This document shows positions 17,301 through 25,514 of a stretch of 64,000 nt of DNA, piece by piece. The notes below the pieces were generated by a model. That model saw nothing but the letters and a program-made list of their open reading frames with translations, searched no databases and had not been told where the DNA came from. The stretch comes from DASWJZ01 sp963805325. GTDB lineage: Bacteria > Pseudomonadota > Alphaproteobacteria > Rhizobiales > Afifellaceae. The first letter of the stretch is position 1; each line of letters begins with the position of its first letter. Both the position numbers and the translations under genes were made by a program. The DNA lies in NCBI GenBank assembly GCA_963805325.1, contig CAWDTS010000001.1, positions 558,001 to 622,000 on the forward strand, in the 5' to 3' direction.

Positions 17301-18863
17301 TCAAAACGTCTTCAGATATTCGAGCAGCGCGTCCTTATCCGCCGGCGGAAGCGCGGTGCCGTAGAGGTGGCCGACGTTGCGGTTGCCGCGATCCGGCCCG
17401 CCGTTCTTCTGCCGCGTGTCGAAGCAGAAGAGCGGGCCGTAGTAGACCTCCGGATCGCAAGGCTCGGCGCGGAAACCGCCGTTCGCGACATCGAGCGTGT
17501 CGTCGCCGCGCACGAACGCGACCGGACGCTCTTCCGGCGGGTTCAGGAGGTCGCGGAGCGTCGGCACGGAGCCGTTGTGGAGATAGGGCGCGCGCAGCCA
17601 GAGCCCGTCGAGCGGCGGGTTGGCATAGCCGGCGGTCTTCTTGAAATGCGTGAAACGGTAGAGCGGATCGTTCTTGAAGAAGGTGGCGAGCTGCAGATCG
17701 CGAAGCTTCTCCGTGTAGGAATCGAGACGCCCGCGGTCGGTGCCGATCTCTTCGACCGGCGTGACGCGTCCAATCCTGTCGCCGGAGAAGACATAGCCGT
17801 CGGCGTCCTGATAGCCGTGGCAGTTCGCGCATTCGCGCATGTAGATGCTGCGGCCGAGCGCGGCCTTCGGCGCATCGACACGATAGGGCGAAGGCGGCGG
17901 GCGAAGGTCGAGCAGCCATTCGGCAACGCGCTGGATCGCGACATGATCGACCGTGCGCTCGGTTACGCCGGCGCCGATCGCCGCCGAAAGGTTCCGCTCC
18001 TGGAGCAAATCGTTGTTGCCATCCCAATCCAGGTCCATGACCCGATCTCCTCGCGCCCGTTGCTGGAAGACCGAAGGTAGATCGGCGACGCCGTGCCGCT
18101 CGTTCGGGGAAAGATCATCGAGCCGCATGCCGAACTGGATCGCCTTATAGGGATTGAACGTGTCAACGCGGCCCGGCCCCCAGGTGACCTCTTGGCCCAT
18201 GATGGGGCCGAGGCTTTCGCTTGTGTGCCTCAGGTCGCGAAGGACGCGCGGAATGACGTAAAATCGATAAAGCACCCAATCCACCGGTCCGAAGCGCGCG
18301 CCAGCGCGGCGCATGCCGTCCATGACCGAGCGCGGCGTCAGGCGGCTGTCCGCGACCGCCTTGAAGAGGAAGCGCACGAAGCTCTCGAAGTCGAGGTTGT
18401 TGGAGGGCATGCCGAGCACGATGTGGCGGGCGCCGTCCTCGCCGGTATAGGTGCCGGTGTGGCAGGCGGCGCAGTTCAGCCAGGCGAGTTCCACGCCGCG
18501 ATAGTTGCGACGCGAGACGCCGATCGGGAGATCGCGGTCCGGCTCATAGAGAAAGCCGAAGACGCGAAGCCCGTCCGGCCCGAGCTCGTTCTCGAACATG
18601 ATCGGGAGCGCGCGCCACATCCAGTAAGGCAAGCCGCTCTCCGGCTCGCTGCCGATCGAGCCATATTTGAAATGGTCGCCGATATTGGCGTAGCGCACGG
18701 GTTCGTCGGTGCTCAGCCGCCAGAGATTGGTGACGACGAGGACCGCCGCGACGACGAGGATCAGGACAAGCGGGCCGAGGGTCCAGAGGCGCTTTCGCCT
18801 CAGGCGACCTTCCACCTCCTGCACGAGGGTGACGGGCGGATCGGGAATGCGGATCGCTGTCAT
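17301..18863 (-). CDS. Membrane-anchored di-heme c-type cytochrome (RoxA/CCP-like)
   Basis: A 520-residue protein from ATG 18863. An N-terminal membrane anchor at about 30-47 (GPLVLILVVAAVLVV) faces the rest to the periplasm. Two haem c sites are visible: CAACH (131-135) and CANCH (about 344-348). Other conserved phrases are GPGRVDTFNPYK, RLDSYTEKL and RAPYLHNGSVPTL; the last is common in di-heme peroxidases and the RoxA/RoxB rubber-oxygenase group. It follows the old-yellow-enzyme gene by 13 bp. A frameshifted paralogue occupies the same position in cluster 2 (49004-50523). It may pass electrons or peroxide equivalents for the neighbouring oxygenases, or cleave a lipid itself; that is inference. 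Confidence 0.82.
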   Translation of the reverse strand: MTAIRIPDPPVTLVQEVEGRLRRKRLWTLGPLVLILVVAAVLVVTNLWRLSTDEPVRYANIGDHFKYGSIGSEPESGLPYWMWRALPIMFENELGPDGLRVFGFLYEPDRDLPIGVSRRNYRGVELAWLNCAACHTGTYTGEDGARHIVLGMPSNNLDFESFVRFLFKAVADSRLTPRSVMDGMRRAGARFGPVDWVLYRFYVIPRVLRDLRHTSESLGPIMGQEVTWGPGRVDTFNPYKAIQFGMRLDDLSPNERHGVADLPSVFQQRARGDRVMDLDWDGNNDLLQERNLSAAIGAGVTERTVDHVAIQRVAEWLLDLRPPPSPYRVDAPKAALGRSIYMRECANCHGYQDADGYVFSGDRIGRVTPVEEIGTDRGRLDSYTEKLRDLQLATFFKNDPLYRFTHFKKTAGYANPPLDGLWLRAPYLHNGSVPTLRDLLNPPEERPVAFVRGDDTLDVANGGFRAEPCDPEVYYGPLFCFDTRQKNGGPDRGNRNVGHLYGTALPPADKDALLEYLKTF

Positions 18864-18876
18864 GCCGCCGCCTTGC

Positions 18877-20211
18877 TCATGACACCCGGTAGGCGGGAGG
18901 CGTATCGTAGACGGAGAGGATCTCGGCGAGCATTGCTTCGACATCGCCGCCGAAGCGCGGCAGCTCGTAGCAGCCGAGCGGGTTCTTCGGCGCGTTCAAG
19001 AGGCACTTGTTGCAATAGGTGCAGGGCCGCTCCGGCAGATCGAAGCCCTTCTCGAACCAGCGCACGAGGTCGGGGTTGGCGATCAGCGGACGCGCGATGG
19101 CGACGGCATCGAACGAACCGTCATCGAGCCCCATGCGGATCAGCCGCGCGTCCTGGTAGCCGCCGGTCGAGATCACGGGGATAGACACGACCTGCTTGAT
19201 GGCGCGCGCTCCGTCGATGCCGACGCCTTCGGGCGGGTTCAGCTTCTTCTTGCGCTCCCAGATCCAGGCGAAGATCGGGCGAAGCAGGTGATAGCGGAAC
19301 AGGAGATAGTTCCGCATCGTGCGCGTCCCCGACGAGATCATAGCATCGTAGCTCGCCGCGATCGTGTTGAAGGAAAAGCCGCCCGGCGGATTGAGCGGAT
19401 GCGGGAAAAGGCTGCCCGTCGAAACATGGATCGCGTGCGCGCCCGCCGTCTCAACCCACTTCGCGACCTCGACAGTCTCCGCGAGGCCGTCTCCCTTCGG
19501 CTCCCACGGAATGACGTCGTTCTGGTCGATCGCGGACAGCTTCACCTGAAGATGGAAGCTCGGGCCGACCGTCTCGCGGATCCTGGCAATGACATCGAGC
19601 AAGAGGCGCGCGCGATTGAAGAGCGAGCCGCCATATTCGTCGGTGCGGTCGTTAATGCCGGAGCTCAGAAACTGTGTGAAGAGGTAGCCGTTCGCGGCAT
19701 GCAGCTCGATGCCGTCGAGCCCGGCCTCCTTGGCGCGGCGTGCGCCCTGGCCGAAAGCGTCGATCACGTCGTCGATCTGCCAGCGCGTCATCGCCTGGCA
19801 GGGGAAACCATGCAGCGGCTCGGTGCGCGAGGTCGAGGAGAGCGCCTTGCGCCAGCGATTGGAGACGCCCGGCCGGTCCTGCTGACGGCCGGAGTGGCTG
19901 AGCTGCATGATGAAGCGGCAATCGTATTTGTGCGCCTGCTCGCCGATCACGCTCCAGAACGGGATGTGCTCGTCGCGGTGGATGGTGGCGTAGAAGGGAA
20001 GGATGCGGCCGCGCATCATCACCGGCACGTAGGAGGAGATGATCGCGCCGACGCCGCCTTTTGCGAAGCGCGCCTCCCAGTTGATGCGGGTCTGCGTCCC
20101 CGAGCCGTCCTCGTTGTCGAACTGGCCGGAGATCGACGAGCGGAAGATGCGGTTCTTGACGCGCAGCCCGCTCTTGAAGCGGATCGGGCGGAGAATCGGG
20201 TCGTCGCTCAT
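18877..20211 (-). CDS. Old yellow enzyme-type NADH:flavin oxidoreductase with Fe-S cysteines
   Basis: A 444-residue FMN TIM-barrel ene-reductase. The start is ATG 20211, which overlaps the upstream stop as ATGA. Conserved elements are FRSSISGQFDNEDGSG near the N-terminus, LQLSHSGRQ, and ELHAANGYLFTQFLSSGIN with NDRTDEYGGS. C397, C400, C403 and C414 (CTYCNKC...C) could bind a 4Fe-4S cluster as in 2,4-dienoyl-CoA reductase and trimethylamine dehydrogenase. The protein ends about 30 residues later and so lacks their FAD/NAD domain. Plant OPR enzymes of the same family reduce oxylipin enones. Its paralogue at 47639-48985 has the same layout. Confidence 0.87.
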   Translation of the reverse strand: MSDDPILRPIRFKSGLRVKNRIFRSSISGQFDNEDGSGTQTRINWEARFAKGGVGAIISSYVPVMMRGRILPFYATIHRDEHIPFWSVIGEQAHKYDCRFIMQLSHSGRQQDRPGVSNRWRKALSSTSRTEPLHGFPCQAMTRWQIDDVIDAFGQGARRAKEAGLDGIELHAANGYLFTQFLSSGINDRTDEYGGSLFNRARLLLDVIARIRETVGPSFHLQVKLSAIDQNDVIPWEPKGDGLAETVEVAKWVETAGAHAIHVSTGSLFPHPLNPPGGFSFNTIAASYDAMISSGTRTMRNYLLFRYHLLRPIFAWIWERKKKLNPPEGVGIDGARAIKQVVSIPVISTGGYQDARLIRMGLDDGSFDAVAIARPLIANPDLVRWFEKGFDLPERPCTYCNKCLLNAPKNPLGCYELPRFGGDVEAMLAEILSVYDTPPAYRVS

Positions 20212-21149
20212 CGCCGATCCCGCCCAAGCGAGCGCCGCCAAATCTCGGCGAAGAGATCCGGCACCCATTCGCGCGCCGGACAGGCGGACCAGCTTCCCTC
20301 GTTGAAGATCAGGCGCCGGTCCTCGTCCTGCGCCTCGCTGCGGTCGAAGCGGATGACGGCGCCGCGACGAAGCGGCTTTCGCGTCTCGGGCACGTCGATC
20401 TTCACGTTGGCGCGGCGAAGCGCCAGGCGCGGATCGGACGGCAGGGCGAGCGGCCGGACGCCGCGGATCAGCGTCATCGGCCCAACGAGCGAACGCGCGG
20501 CGGCAGCATCCGAGCGTATCTGCGCCGGGTCGCGGGTCGCGAGCCGGAGGTCGCGCATCCGCTCGAAGCTCGGGACCATGTTGCCGAGCGGCAGCGAGAT
20601 GGCGTGCGCGCAATAAGGATCGTTGCGTGCCGCCTTGAGGATCGTGAGGCGCGCCCGCCGAAGCGTGCCGGAGAGCCTCAGCCGCATTGCCTTCAGAAGT
20701 CCCGCCTGCGGCCAGTTCGCTAGGACGTCCGCCGCGTCGTAGGTCACGCGCGTGGCGTTGAAGCCGACATGAAAGGCCCGGCCGACCGCCTGTTGCAGCG
20801 CTTCGCCGATGGCCGGCTTTCCGGCGTCCCTGTCGACCAGAAGGTCGGCGAGACGGTCGAGCGTCTCGGCATCGAAGCCGCGGCGGCGGGCATTGCCACT
20901 CAGGCGGACATGAAGCGCTTCGCTTTCCTTCTGCCGCCTTTCGTCGCCACGCGGCAGGAAGGAGGGCCAGAGCCGCCCGTCGATGTGGAACACCGAGCGA
21001 ATGCGGGCGCGCAAGAGCCGCGTGACAAGCGGACCCTCGCTGTCGAACACGCGATCGATGCGCGGATGCGAGTCGAGCGCACGGATCGACGCCGCCTCGT
21101 CGGCGGTGAAGAGATCGATCACGCCCGGAATGCGCAGGTGCCGAGCCAT
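20208..21149 (-). CDS. Conserved hypothetical protein, possible divergent cytochrome P450
   Basis: A 313-residue protein using ATG 21149; an earlier in-frame ATG at 21209 would overlap the upstream gene by 25 bp. I do not recognise it with certainty. Near the C-terminus FNEGSWSACPAREW (Cys 290) resembles a P450 haem-thiolate loop (F-x-x-G...C-x-G) with one extra residue and Ala for the last Gly. The helical middle could suit a shortened P450, but no clear ExxR is seen. The stop overlaps the start of the flavoenzyme gene, so the two are translationally coupled. A bona fide P450 belongs to cluster 2 (50539-51828), which makes the idea attractive but unproven. Confidence 0.5.
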   Translation of the reverse strand: MARHLRIPGVIDLFTADEAASIRALDSHPRIDRVFDSEGPLVTRLLRARIRSVFHIDGRLWPSFLPRGDERRQKESEALHVRLSGNARRRGFDAETLDRLADLLVDRDAGKPAIGEALQQAVGRAFHVGFNATRVTYDAADVLANWPQAGLLKAMRLRLSGTLRRARLTILKAARNDPYCAHAISLPLGNMVPSFERMRDLRLATRDPAQIRSDAAAARSLVGPMTLIRGVRPLALPSDPRLALRRANVKIDVPETRKPLRRGAVIRFDRSEAQDEDRRLIFNEGSWSACPAREWVPDLFAEIWRRSLGRDRR

Positions 21150-21184
21150 TCTCCGATCCGCTTTCGCGCAGGCCGCCGGAGGCC

Positions 21185-23014
21185 CTATTGCGGCTTCGCT
21201 TCGCGCCATTTGAAGAACGCGTTCCTGACGCCGCGCATCGCCGGCTCAAGCTCCGGCAGATGTCGGAGAACGACGTCCGTCATGAAGGTGCGATTGATCC
21301 AGTCCATGCCTTCCGGCGTATACATGTCCGGCGTGTAGTCGACGGTGAAGAAGCGGTCGCTCTTAAGCCTTCGCGACGCCATGAGGATGAAGATTCGAAA
21401 GGCCGTGTCGGAGAACCCGAAGCCCTCCGGCAGATCCTCCGCGAGGAGCCCGACCAGCGTATCGACCCGCTCCACATCACCGCCGTAGACCGCGCCGATC
21501 TCCTGCGCCCATTCCTTGTTGGAGGTGATCTCCTCAATCGAAGCGAAGGGGCGCATTCGCAGCGTGCGGCGGAAATCGTTGTAGCGAGGGATGCCGCGCT
21601 CACGGTCGCGCACCACGTCGACGGTGCCAAGATCGAAGAAGTCGTTGCTCTCCGTGCCGCTCGTCGAATCCTGGCGCTCGAAGCGCCCGAGCCCGCTCGG
21701 ATAGTTCCTGAGCCGCACCTGGCCGGGATTGCGCGTGCCGAGCGAGTATGCGGCGTCGGCGAGCGTCATCTGATTGAAGAGCCCCACCGTGCGCTTGCCA
21801 GAAACGGAGCGGAAATCGAGCGCATCGGCGCCGGGTATCGGCTTGTCGTTCGCGGGCGAGCGGAACTCGAACACGTCCGGCATCAAGGGATGCATGCGGT
21901 AGACGGCAACGAACTCCTCGGTCAGCGAATAGGGGGCGGTGTGGTGGTCGGTGGTGGAGCCGGGAATACCCTGCAGCGTCTCGCCCTGCGTGACGCGACC
22001 GCGCTCGCGCCAGAAGGTCTCGCCGAACGCGCCCCACCAGTTGGCGCGCATGGCGAAGCGCATGGTCGGATTGTTGAGGAGCGCCGGCGTCCATTCGACC
22101 GTGTGAATCTTGGCGATGACCGCGATGTTGGTGAGCCGCGCCTTCTGATAAAGCCACTCGTCGTCGTTCCGCCGCGCGGGATAGGCAGCGATGAGCCGGT
22201 CGCAGATGGCGTTATGCTCGCGCGTGAAGAGCGTGTGGAGGATCGACAGGCCGATCCACCAATTGTCGTTCACGCCGGTCAGCTCCAGCCCGCTGCCGTC
22301 GGGCTCGAGGCGGCCGTTCGACGCGACCCGGAGCTTCCCCTCCTTGTGCGTGCGGAGCGCATTCGTGCGCTCCTCGTCCTTGCCGTAGATCTGTCCGGCA
22401 TCCCACCAATGCGACTCGGTGTTGGTGAAGGCGGGCAGCAGACCGCGGTCGGCATAGGCCTCCTTGTCCGGCCGCGAGCGCCCGAAGCGCATCTTGCGAT
22501 CCTCGCTCTGCCAGGCGTCATCGTCGGCGAGCGGAATCTCATGCGGGCTCTGTTCGTCGCGCGGGTGGCCGAACCAGTCGTGCGTCATGAACTGCAACCA
22601 CGCGGCGGCGAAGATATTGAGATGCGGTACGGGGTGGAACTCGCCGTTCCGCCGCGCAAGAAGCCGGCGGCTGACCTCGCGCGGGTTGGGCTCCATGACG
22701 TCGCGCGCGGTCGGAATGCGCAGCGTGTCGACCGGCACGTTGCGCCCGAAGCGCATGCCGCGCATGCCCATCGCCGGCACGGCGAGATCGTTGTAGCTGC
22801 CGTCGATCGTGCGGCCGAGGCGATAGACTTCGGGGCCGACCTCGCGCTCCGGCTTCGGAAAGCCGCCGCGCTGCGTGTCATGCAGATTTAGACGGCGAAG
22901 GCCACGGCGCAGGAGCAGGAGATTGGCGACGCGAAGCGGCAGCGTCGGCAGGCGATGCCACACGCGCACGCGATTGATCTGCGCAAACAGCAGTTCGGCC
23001 AGTCTTGCGAACAT
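21185..23014 (-). CDS. Alpha-dioxygenase / cyclooxygenase-family haem peroxidase
   Basis: A 609-residue enzyme from ATG 23014, with GGGGAGGAGG just upstream. It matches the animal haem peroxidase superfamily and, in layout, plant fatty-acid alpha-dioxygenases (about 640 residues). The distal His is H145 in WLQFMTHDWFGH. The central block is LFTREHNAICDRL with AKIHTVEWTPALL. VYRMHPLMPD gives Tyr 372 and proximal His 375, the Tyr-x-x-His pair that in cyclooxygenase and alpha-DOX supplies the catalytic tyrosyl radical and the haem ligand. DRERGIPRYNDFRR and ASRRLKSDRFF follow. The expected reaction is O2 insertion into a fatty acid to give a 2-hydroperoxide; the substrate here is unknown. It leads cluster 1. 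Confidence 0.88.
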   Translation of the reverse strand: MFARLAELLFAQINRVRVWHRLPTLPLRVANLLLLRRGLRRLNLHDTQRGGFPKPEREVGPEVYRLGRTIDGSYNDLAVPAMGMRGMRFGRNVPVDTLRIPTARDVMEPNPREVSRRLLARRNGEFHPVPHLNIFAAAWLQFMTHDWFGHPRDEQSPHEIPLADDDAWQSEDRKMRFGRSRPDKEAYADRGLLPAFTNTESHWWDAGQIYGKDEERTNALRTHKEGKLRVASNGRLEPDGSGLELTGVNDNWWIGLSILHTLFTREHNAICDRLIAAYPARRNDDEWLYQKARLTNIAVIAKIHTVEWTPALLNNPTMRFAMRANWWGAFGETFWRERGRVTQGETLQGIPGSTTDHHTAPYSLTEEFVAVYRMHPLMPDVFEFRSPANDKPIPGADALDFRSVSGKRTVGLFNQMTLADAAYSLGTRNPGQVRLRNYPSGLGRFERQDSTSGTESNDFFDLGTVDVVRDRERGIPRYNDFRRTLRMRPFASIEEITSNKEWAQEIGAVYGGDVERVDTLVGLLAEDLPEGFGFSDTAFRIFILMASRRLKSDRFFTVDYTPDMYTPEGMDWINRTFMTDVVLRHLPELEPAMRGVRNAFFKWREAKPQ

Positions 23015-23228
23015 GGCCTCCTCCCCGCAACCAGCGATACTAATGCGCCGGCAACGACTTAGCGTCAATCAAAGCCGGCGCAAGCATTTGAGTTTGCTGT
23101 GCAAATTCCGGCGCCAAGGGAGCTTCAATCTCCCGTAGTTGAGAGAGCGTCGCCAGTCTCGCGATTTTCGGGCCCCGCCCCGGCCGCGCCCAGCGCGCAA
23201 TTTCGCATTGCGTGCGTTGTCCCTGGTG

Positions 23229-23260
23229 TTGTAGAGGCAATTATTCAGCCTCGGCTACAA
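23229..23260. promoter_or_regulatory. Imperfect inverted repeat in the divergent promoter region
   Basis: The 263-bp gap 23015-23277 separates the alpha-dioxygenase gene (minus) from the XRE regulator (plus) and holds no other gene. TTGTAG-AGGC (23229-23238) is mirrored by GCCT-CGG-CTACAA (23248-23260), an imperfect dyad about 20 bases before the XRE start. It is AT-richer than the surroundings. It may be an operator for the XRE protein, and is the only strong dyad I see in this gap. Confidence 0.35.
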
Positions 23261-23277
23261 TAAATGATGCCTGAGAC

Positions 23278-23523
23278 ATGATAACTGCGGCTCAACTCCG
23301 GGCGGCACGGGCGCTCGCCGGCCTCGACCAGAAGGCGATCGCGGAGCTTTCGGGGCTATCAGTGCCAACGATCCAGCGCATGGAAGCCAGCGACGGCGTC
23401 ATCCGCGGCAACGTCGATTCCCTGATGAAGCTGATCGCCGCGCTCGACGCCAAGGGAATCGAGCTGATCACCGAGGGCGCGGTCAGCCAAAGCGGCGGGC
23501 GCGGCGTGCGCCTAAGAGGATGA
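23278..23523 (+). CDS. Small XRE-family helix-turn-helix regulator
   Basis: An 81-residue protein that is essentially one HTH domain: ITAAQLRAARALAGLDQKAI, then AELSGLSVPTIQRMEASDG, then a short tail (LIAALDAKGIELI). The pattern is the Cro/C1-type fold. The last codons overlap the first codon of the hyfB-like gene (ATGA at 23520), so the regulator and the complex are translated together. Autoregulation of the Hyf-like operon, and perhaps of the divergent oxylipin-like cluster, is a reasonable inference. Confidence 0.8.
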   Translation: MITAAQLRAARALAGLDQKAIAELSGLSVPTIQRMEASDGVIRGNVDSLMKLIAALDAKGIELITEGAVSQSGGRGVRLRG

Positions 23524-25514
23524 GTGTCGCACTCCTCTTCGTCGCGGCGCTGCTCGTCCTGGCTCTGCTGCCGATCGGATACGGAAGTGGCGCGCGAGTC
23601 TCGACCGCCGTCTATTCTTGCGCGACGGCGCTCTCCCTCATCCTCTTTGTATTTGCGCTCGTGCATCTCGTCTCGGGCGCGGCGCCGCTCACGCTGAAGC
23701 TGCCGATCGGACTTCCTTTCATCGGCGCGAACTTTCGCCTCGACGCGCTCTCTTCCTTCTTTCTCTGCGTCGTGGATCTCGGCGCCGCCGGCGCCAGCTT
23801 CTACGGGCTCGGCTACGGCCGGCACGAAGAATCGCCGCAGCGTGTGCTGCCGTTCTATCCGGCTTTCGTCGCCGGCATGAACCTCGTCGTGCTTTCCGAC
23901 GACGCCTTCACGTTTCTCCTATCTTGGGAATTCATGTCGCTCGCCTCGTGGGCGCTCGTGATGGCGCACCACAAGGAGCGCGGCAACGCGGAGGCTGGCT
24001 ACATCTATCTGGTGATGGCGGGCTTCGGCACGTTCTGCCTGCTGCTCGCCTTCGGGCTGCTCGCAGGCCCGGATGGCGGCTACACCTTCGAAGCCATGCG
24101 CGCGGGCGGGACCACACCAACGATCGCCGCGTTCGCCCTCGTCCTCGCGCTGCTCGGCACAGGATCGAAAGCAGGCCTCGTGCCGCTGCACGTCTGGCTG
24201 CCGCTCGCGCACCCGGCAGCGCCGAGCCACGTCTCAGCGCTGATGAGCGGCGTGATGACGAAGGTCGCCGTATACGGCTTCCTGCGCATCGTGTTCGACC
24301 TCCTCGGCGCACCCGCCTGGTGGTGGAGCGTGCCTTTGCTCGTGGTGGGGGGTGCAACGAGCGTCCTCGGCATCCTTTACGCGCTCATGCAACGCGACCT
24401 CAAACGCCTGCTCGCCTACAGCACGATCGAGAATATCGGGTTGATCTTCGTCAGCCTGGGGCTGGCACTGGCTTTTCAGGCCAACAACCAGACCACCGGA
24501 GCGGCGTTGGCCCTTACCGCCGCGCTGTTCCACGTTTTCAACCACTCGCTTTTCAAGAGCCTGCTCTTCTTCGGCGCCGGCGCGGTGCTCACCGCCACCG
24601 GCGAGCGGGACATGGAGCGGCTCGGCGGGCTGATCCACAAAATGCCGCTGACGAGCTTCGCCTTCCTCATCGGCTGCGTGGCGCTCTCCGCCCTGCCGCC
24701 CTTGAACGGCTTCGTCTCCGAATGGCTCGCGTTCCAGGCGATCCTGATGAGCCCAACGCTGCCGCAATGGGCCTTGAAGCTCGCCATTCCCGCCGTCGGC
24801 GCGCTGCTTGCACTCTCAGCCGCGCTTGCCGCTGCGTGCTTCGTCAAGGCCTTCGGCATCACGTTCCTCGGACGCGCGCGAAGCAGCGCCGCCGAAACGG
24901 CGACCGAGGTCGACCGCTTCTCGCTCGCTGCAATGTTCGCCTTCGCCGGCCTCTGCGTTCTCGCCGGCATCCTGCCGGGTTTCGTCATTGACGGGCTCGC
25001 ACCGACCGTGAGCAGCCTCGTCGGCGCGCATATGCCGGGCCAGGCGGGCGTTGCGTGGCTTTCGATCGTGCCGATCGCGGAGAGTCGCAGCTCGTACAAC
25101 GGGCTGCTCGTGTTCATCTTCATCGCGCTCTCGGGCTTCCTGGCGGCGACCGTCGTGCATCGCTTCGCCTCGCATGCGCTGCGGCGTTCCGACCCGTGGG
25201 ACTGCGGCTTCCCGAATGCCGATCCGGCGACGCAGTACACCGCGGGGAGCTTCGCGCAGCCGATCCGCCGCGTCTTCGGCGTCGTCTTTCGTGCGCGCGA
25301 GCAGCTCTATCTACCGCCGCCCGGGTCGCTCGAGCCGGCGCGTTTCGAGGTCACGCTTCGCGATCTCGTCTGGGACGGGATCTACGCGCCGATCGCCGGG
25401 GGCATCGATTACGCCGCGAGCCACCTCAACTGGATGCAGTTCCTGACGGTCCGGCGCTACCTGACGCTCGTCTTCGTCTTGCTCATCATCCTTCTTCTGG
25501 TGCTGGCGCTGTGA
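23520..25514 (+). CDS. hyfB: Hydrogenase-4 subunit B-like (NuoL/Mrp-antiporter type) membrane subunit
   Basis: A 664-residue polytopic protein. The antiporter-like core carries GTGSKAGLVPLHVWLPLAHP (about residue 217), followed by HVSALMSGVMTKVAVYGFLR, the conserved proton-channel region of NuoL/M/N and HyfB/F. The C-terminal extension (DPWDCGFPNADPATQYTAGS) is specific to HyfB/HycC. It conducts ions in the membrane arm of group 4 hydrogenases and relatives. It is the first structural gene of a tightly overlapping operon, here named by homology only, because the complex appears not to be a hydrogenase (see the large subunit). Confidence 0.88.
   Translation: MSVALLFVAALLVLALLPIGYGSGARVSTAVYSCATALSLILFVFALVHLVSGAAPLTLKLPIGLPFIGANFRLDALSSFFLCVVDLGAAGASFYGLGYGRHEESPQRVLPFYPAFVAGMNLVVLSDDAFTFLLSWEFMSLASWALVMAHHKERGNAEAGYIYLVMAGFGTFCLLLAFGLLAGPDGGYTFEAMRAGGTTPTIAAFALVLALLGTGSKAGLVPLHVWLPLAHPAAPSHVSALMSGVMTKVAVYGFLRIVFDLLGAPAWWWSVPLLVVGGATSVLGILYALMQRDLKRLLAYSTIENIGLIFVSLGLALAFQANNQTTGAALALTAALFHVFNHSLFKSLLFFGAGAVLTATGERDMERLGGLIHKMPLTSFAFLIGCVALSALPPLNGFVSEWLAFQAILMSPTLPQWALKLAIPAVGALLALSAALAAACFVKAFGITFLGRARSSAAETATEVDRFSLAAMFAFAGLCVLAGILPGFVIDGLAPTVSSLVGAHMPGQAGVAWLSIVPIAESRSSYNGLLVFIFIALSGFLAATVVHRFASHALRRSDPWDCGFPNADPATQYTAGSFAQPIRRVFGVVFRAREQLYLPPPGSLEPARFEVTLRDLVWDGIYAPIAGGIDYAASHLNWMQFLTVRRYLTLVFVLLIILLLVLAL

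Noticed and set aside
15386..17644. 752-codon plus-strand open frame across the PHP-UvrD and membrane-protein genes
   Set aside because: It crosses two well-supported minus-strand genes and has no domain-like sequence; a codon-bias shadow.
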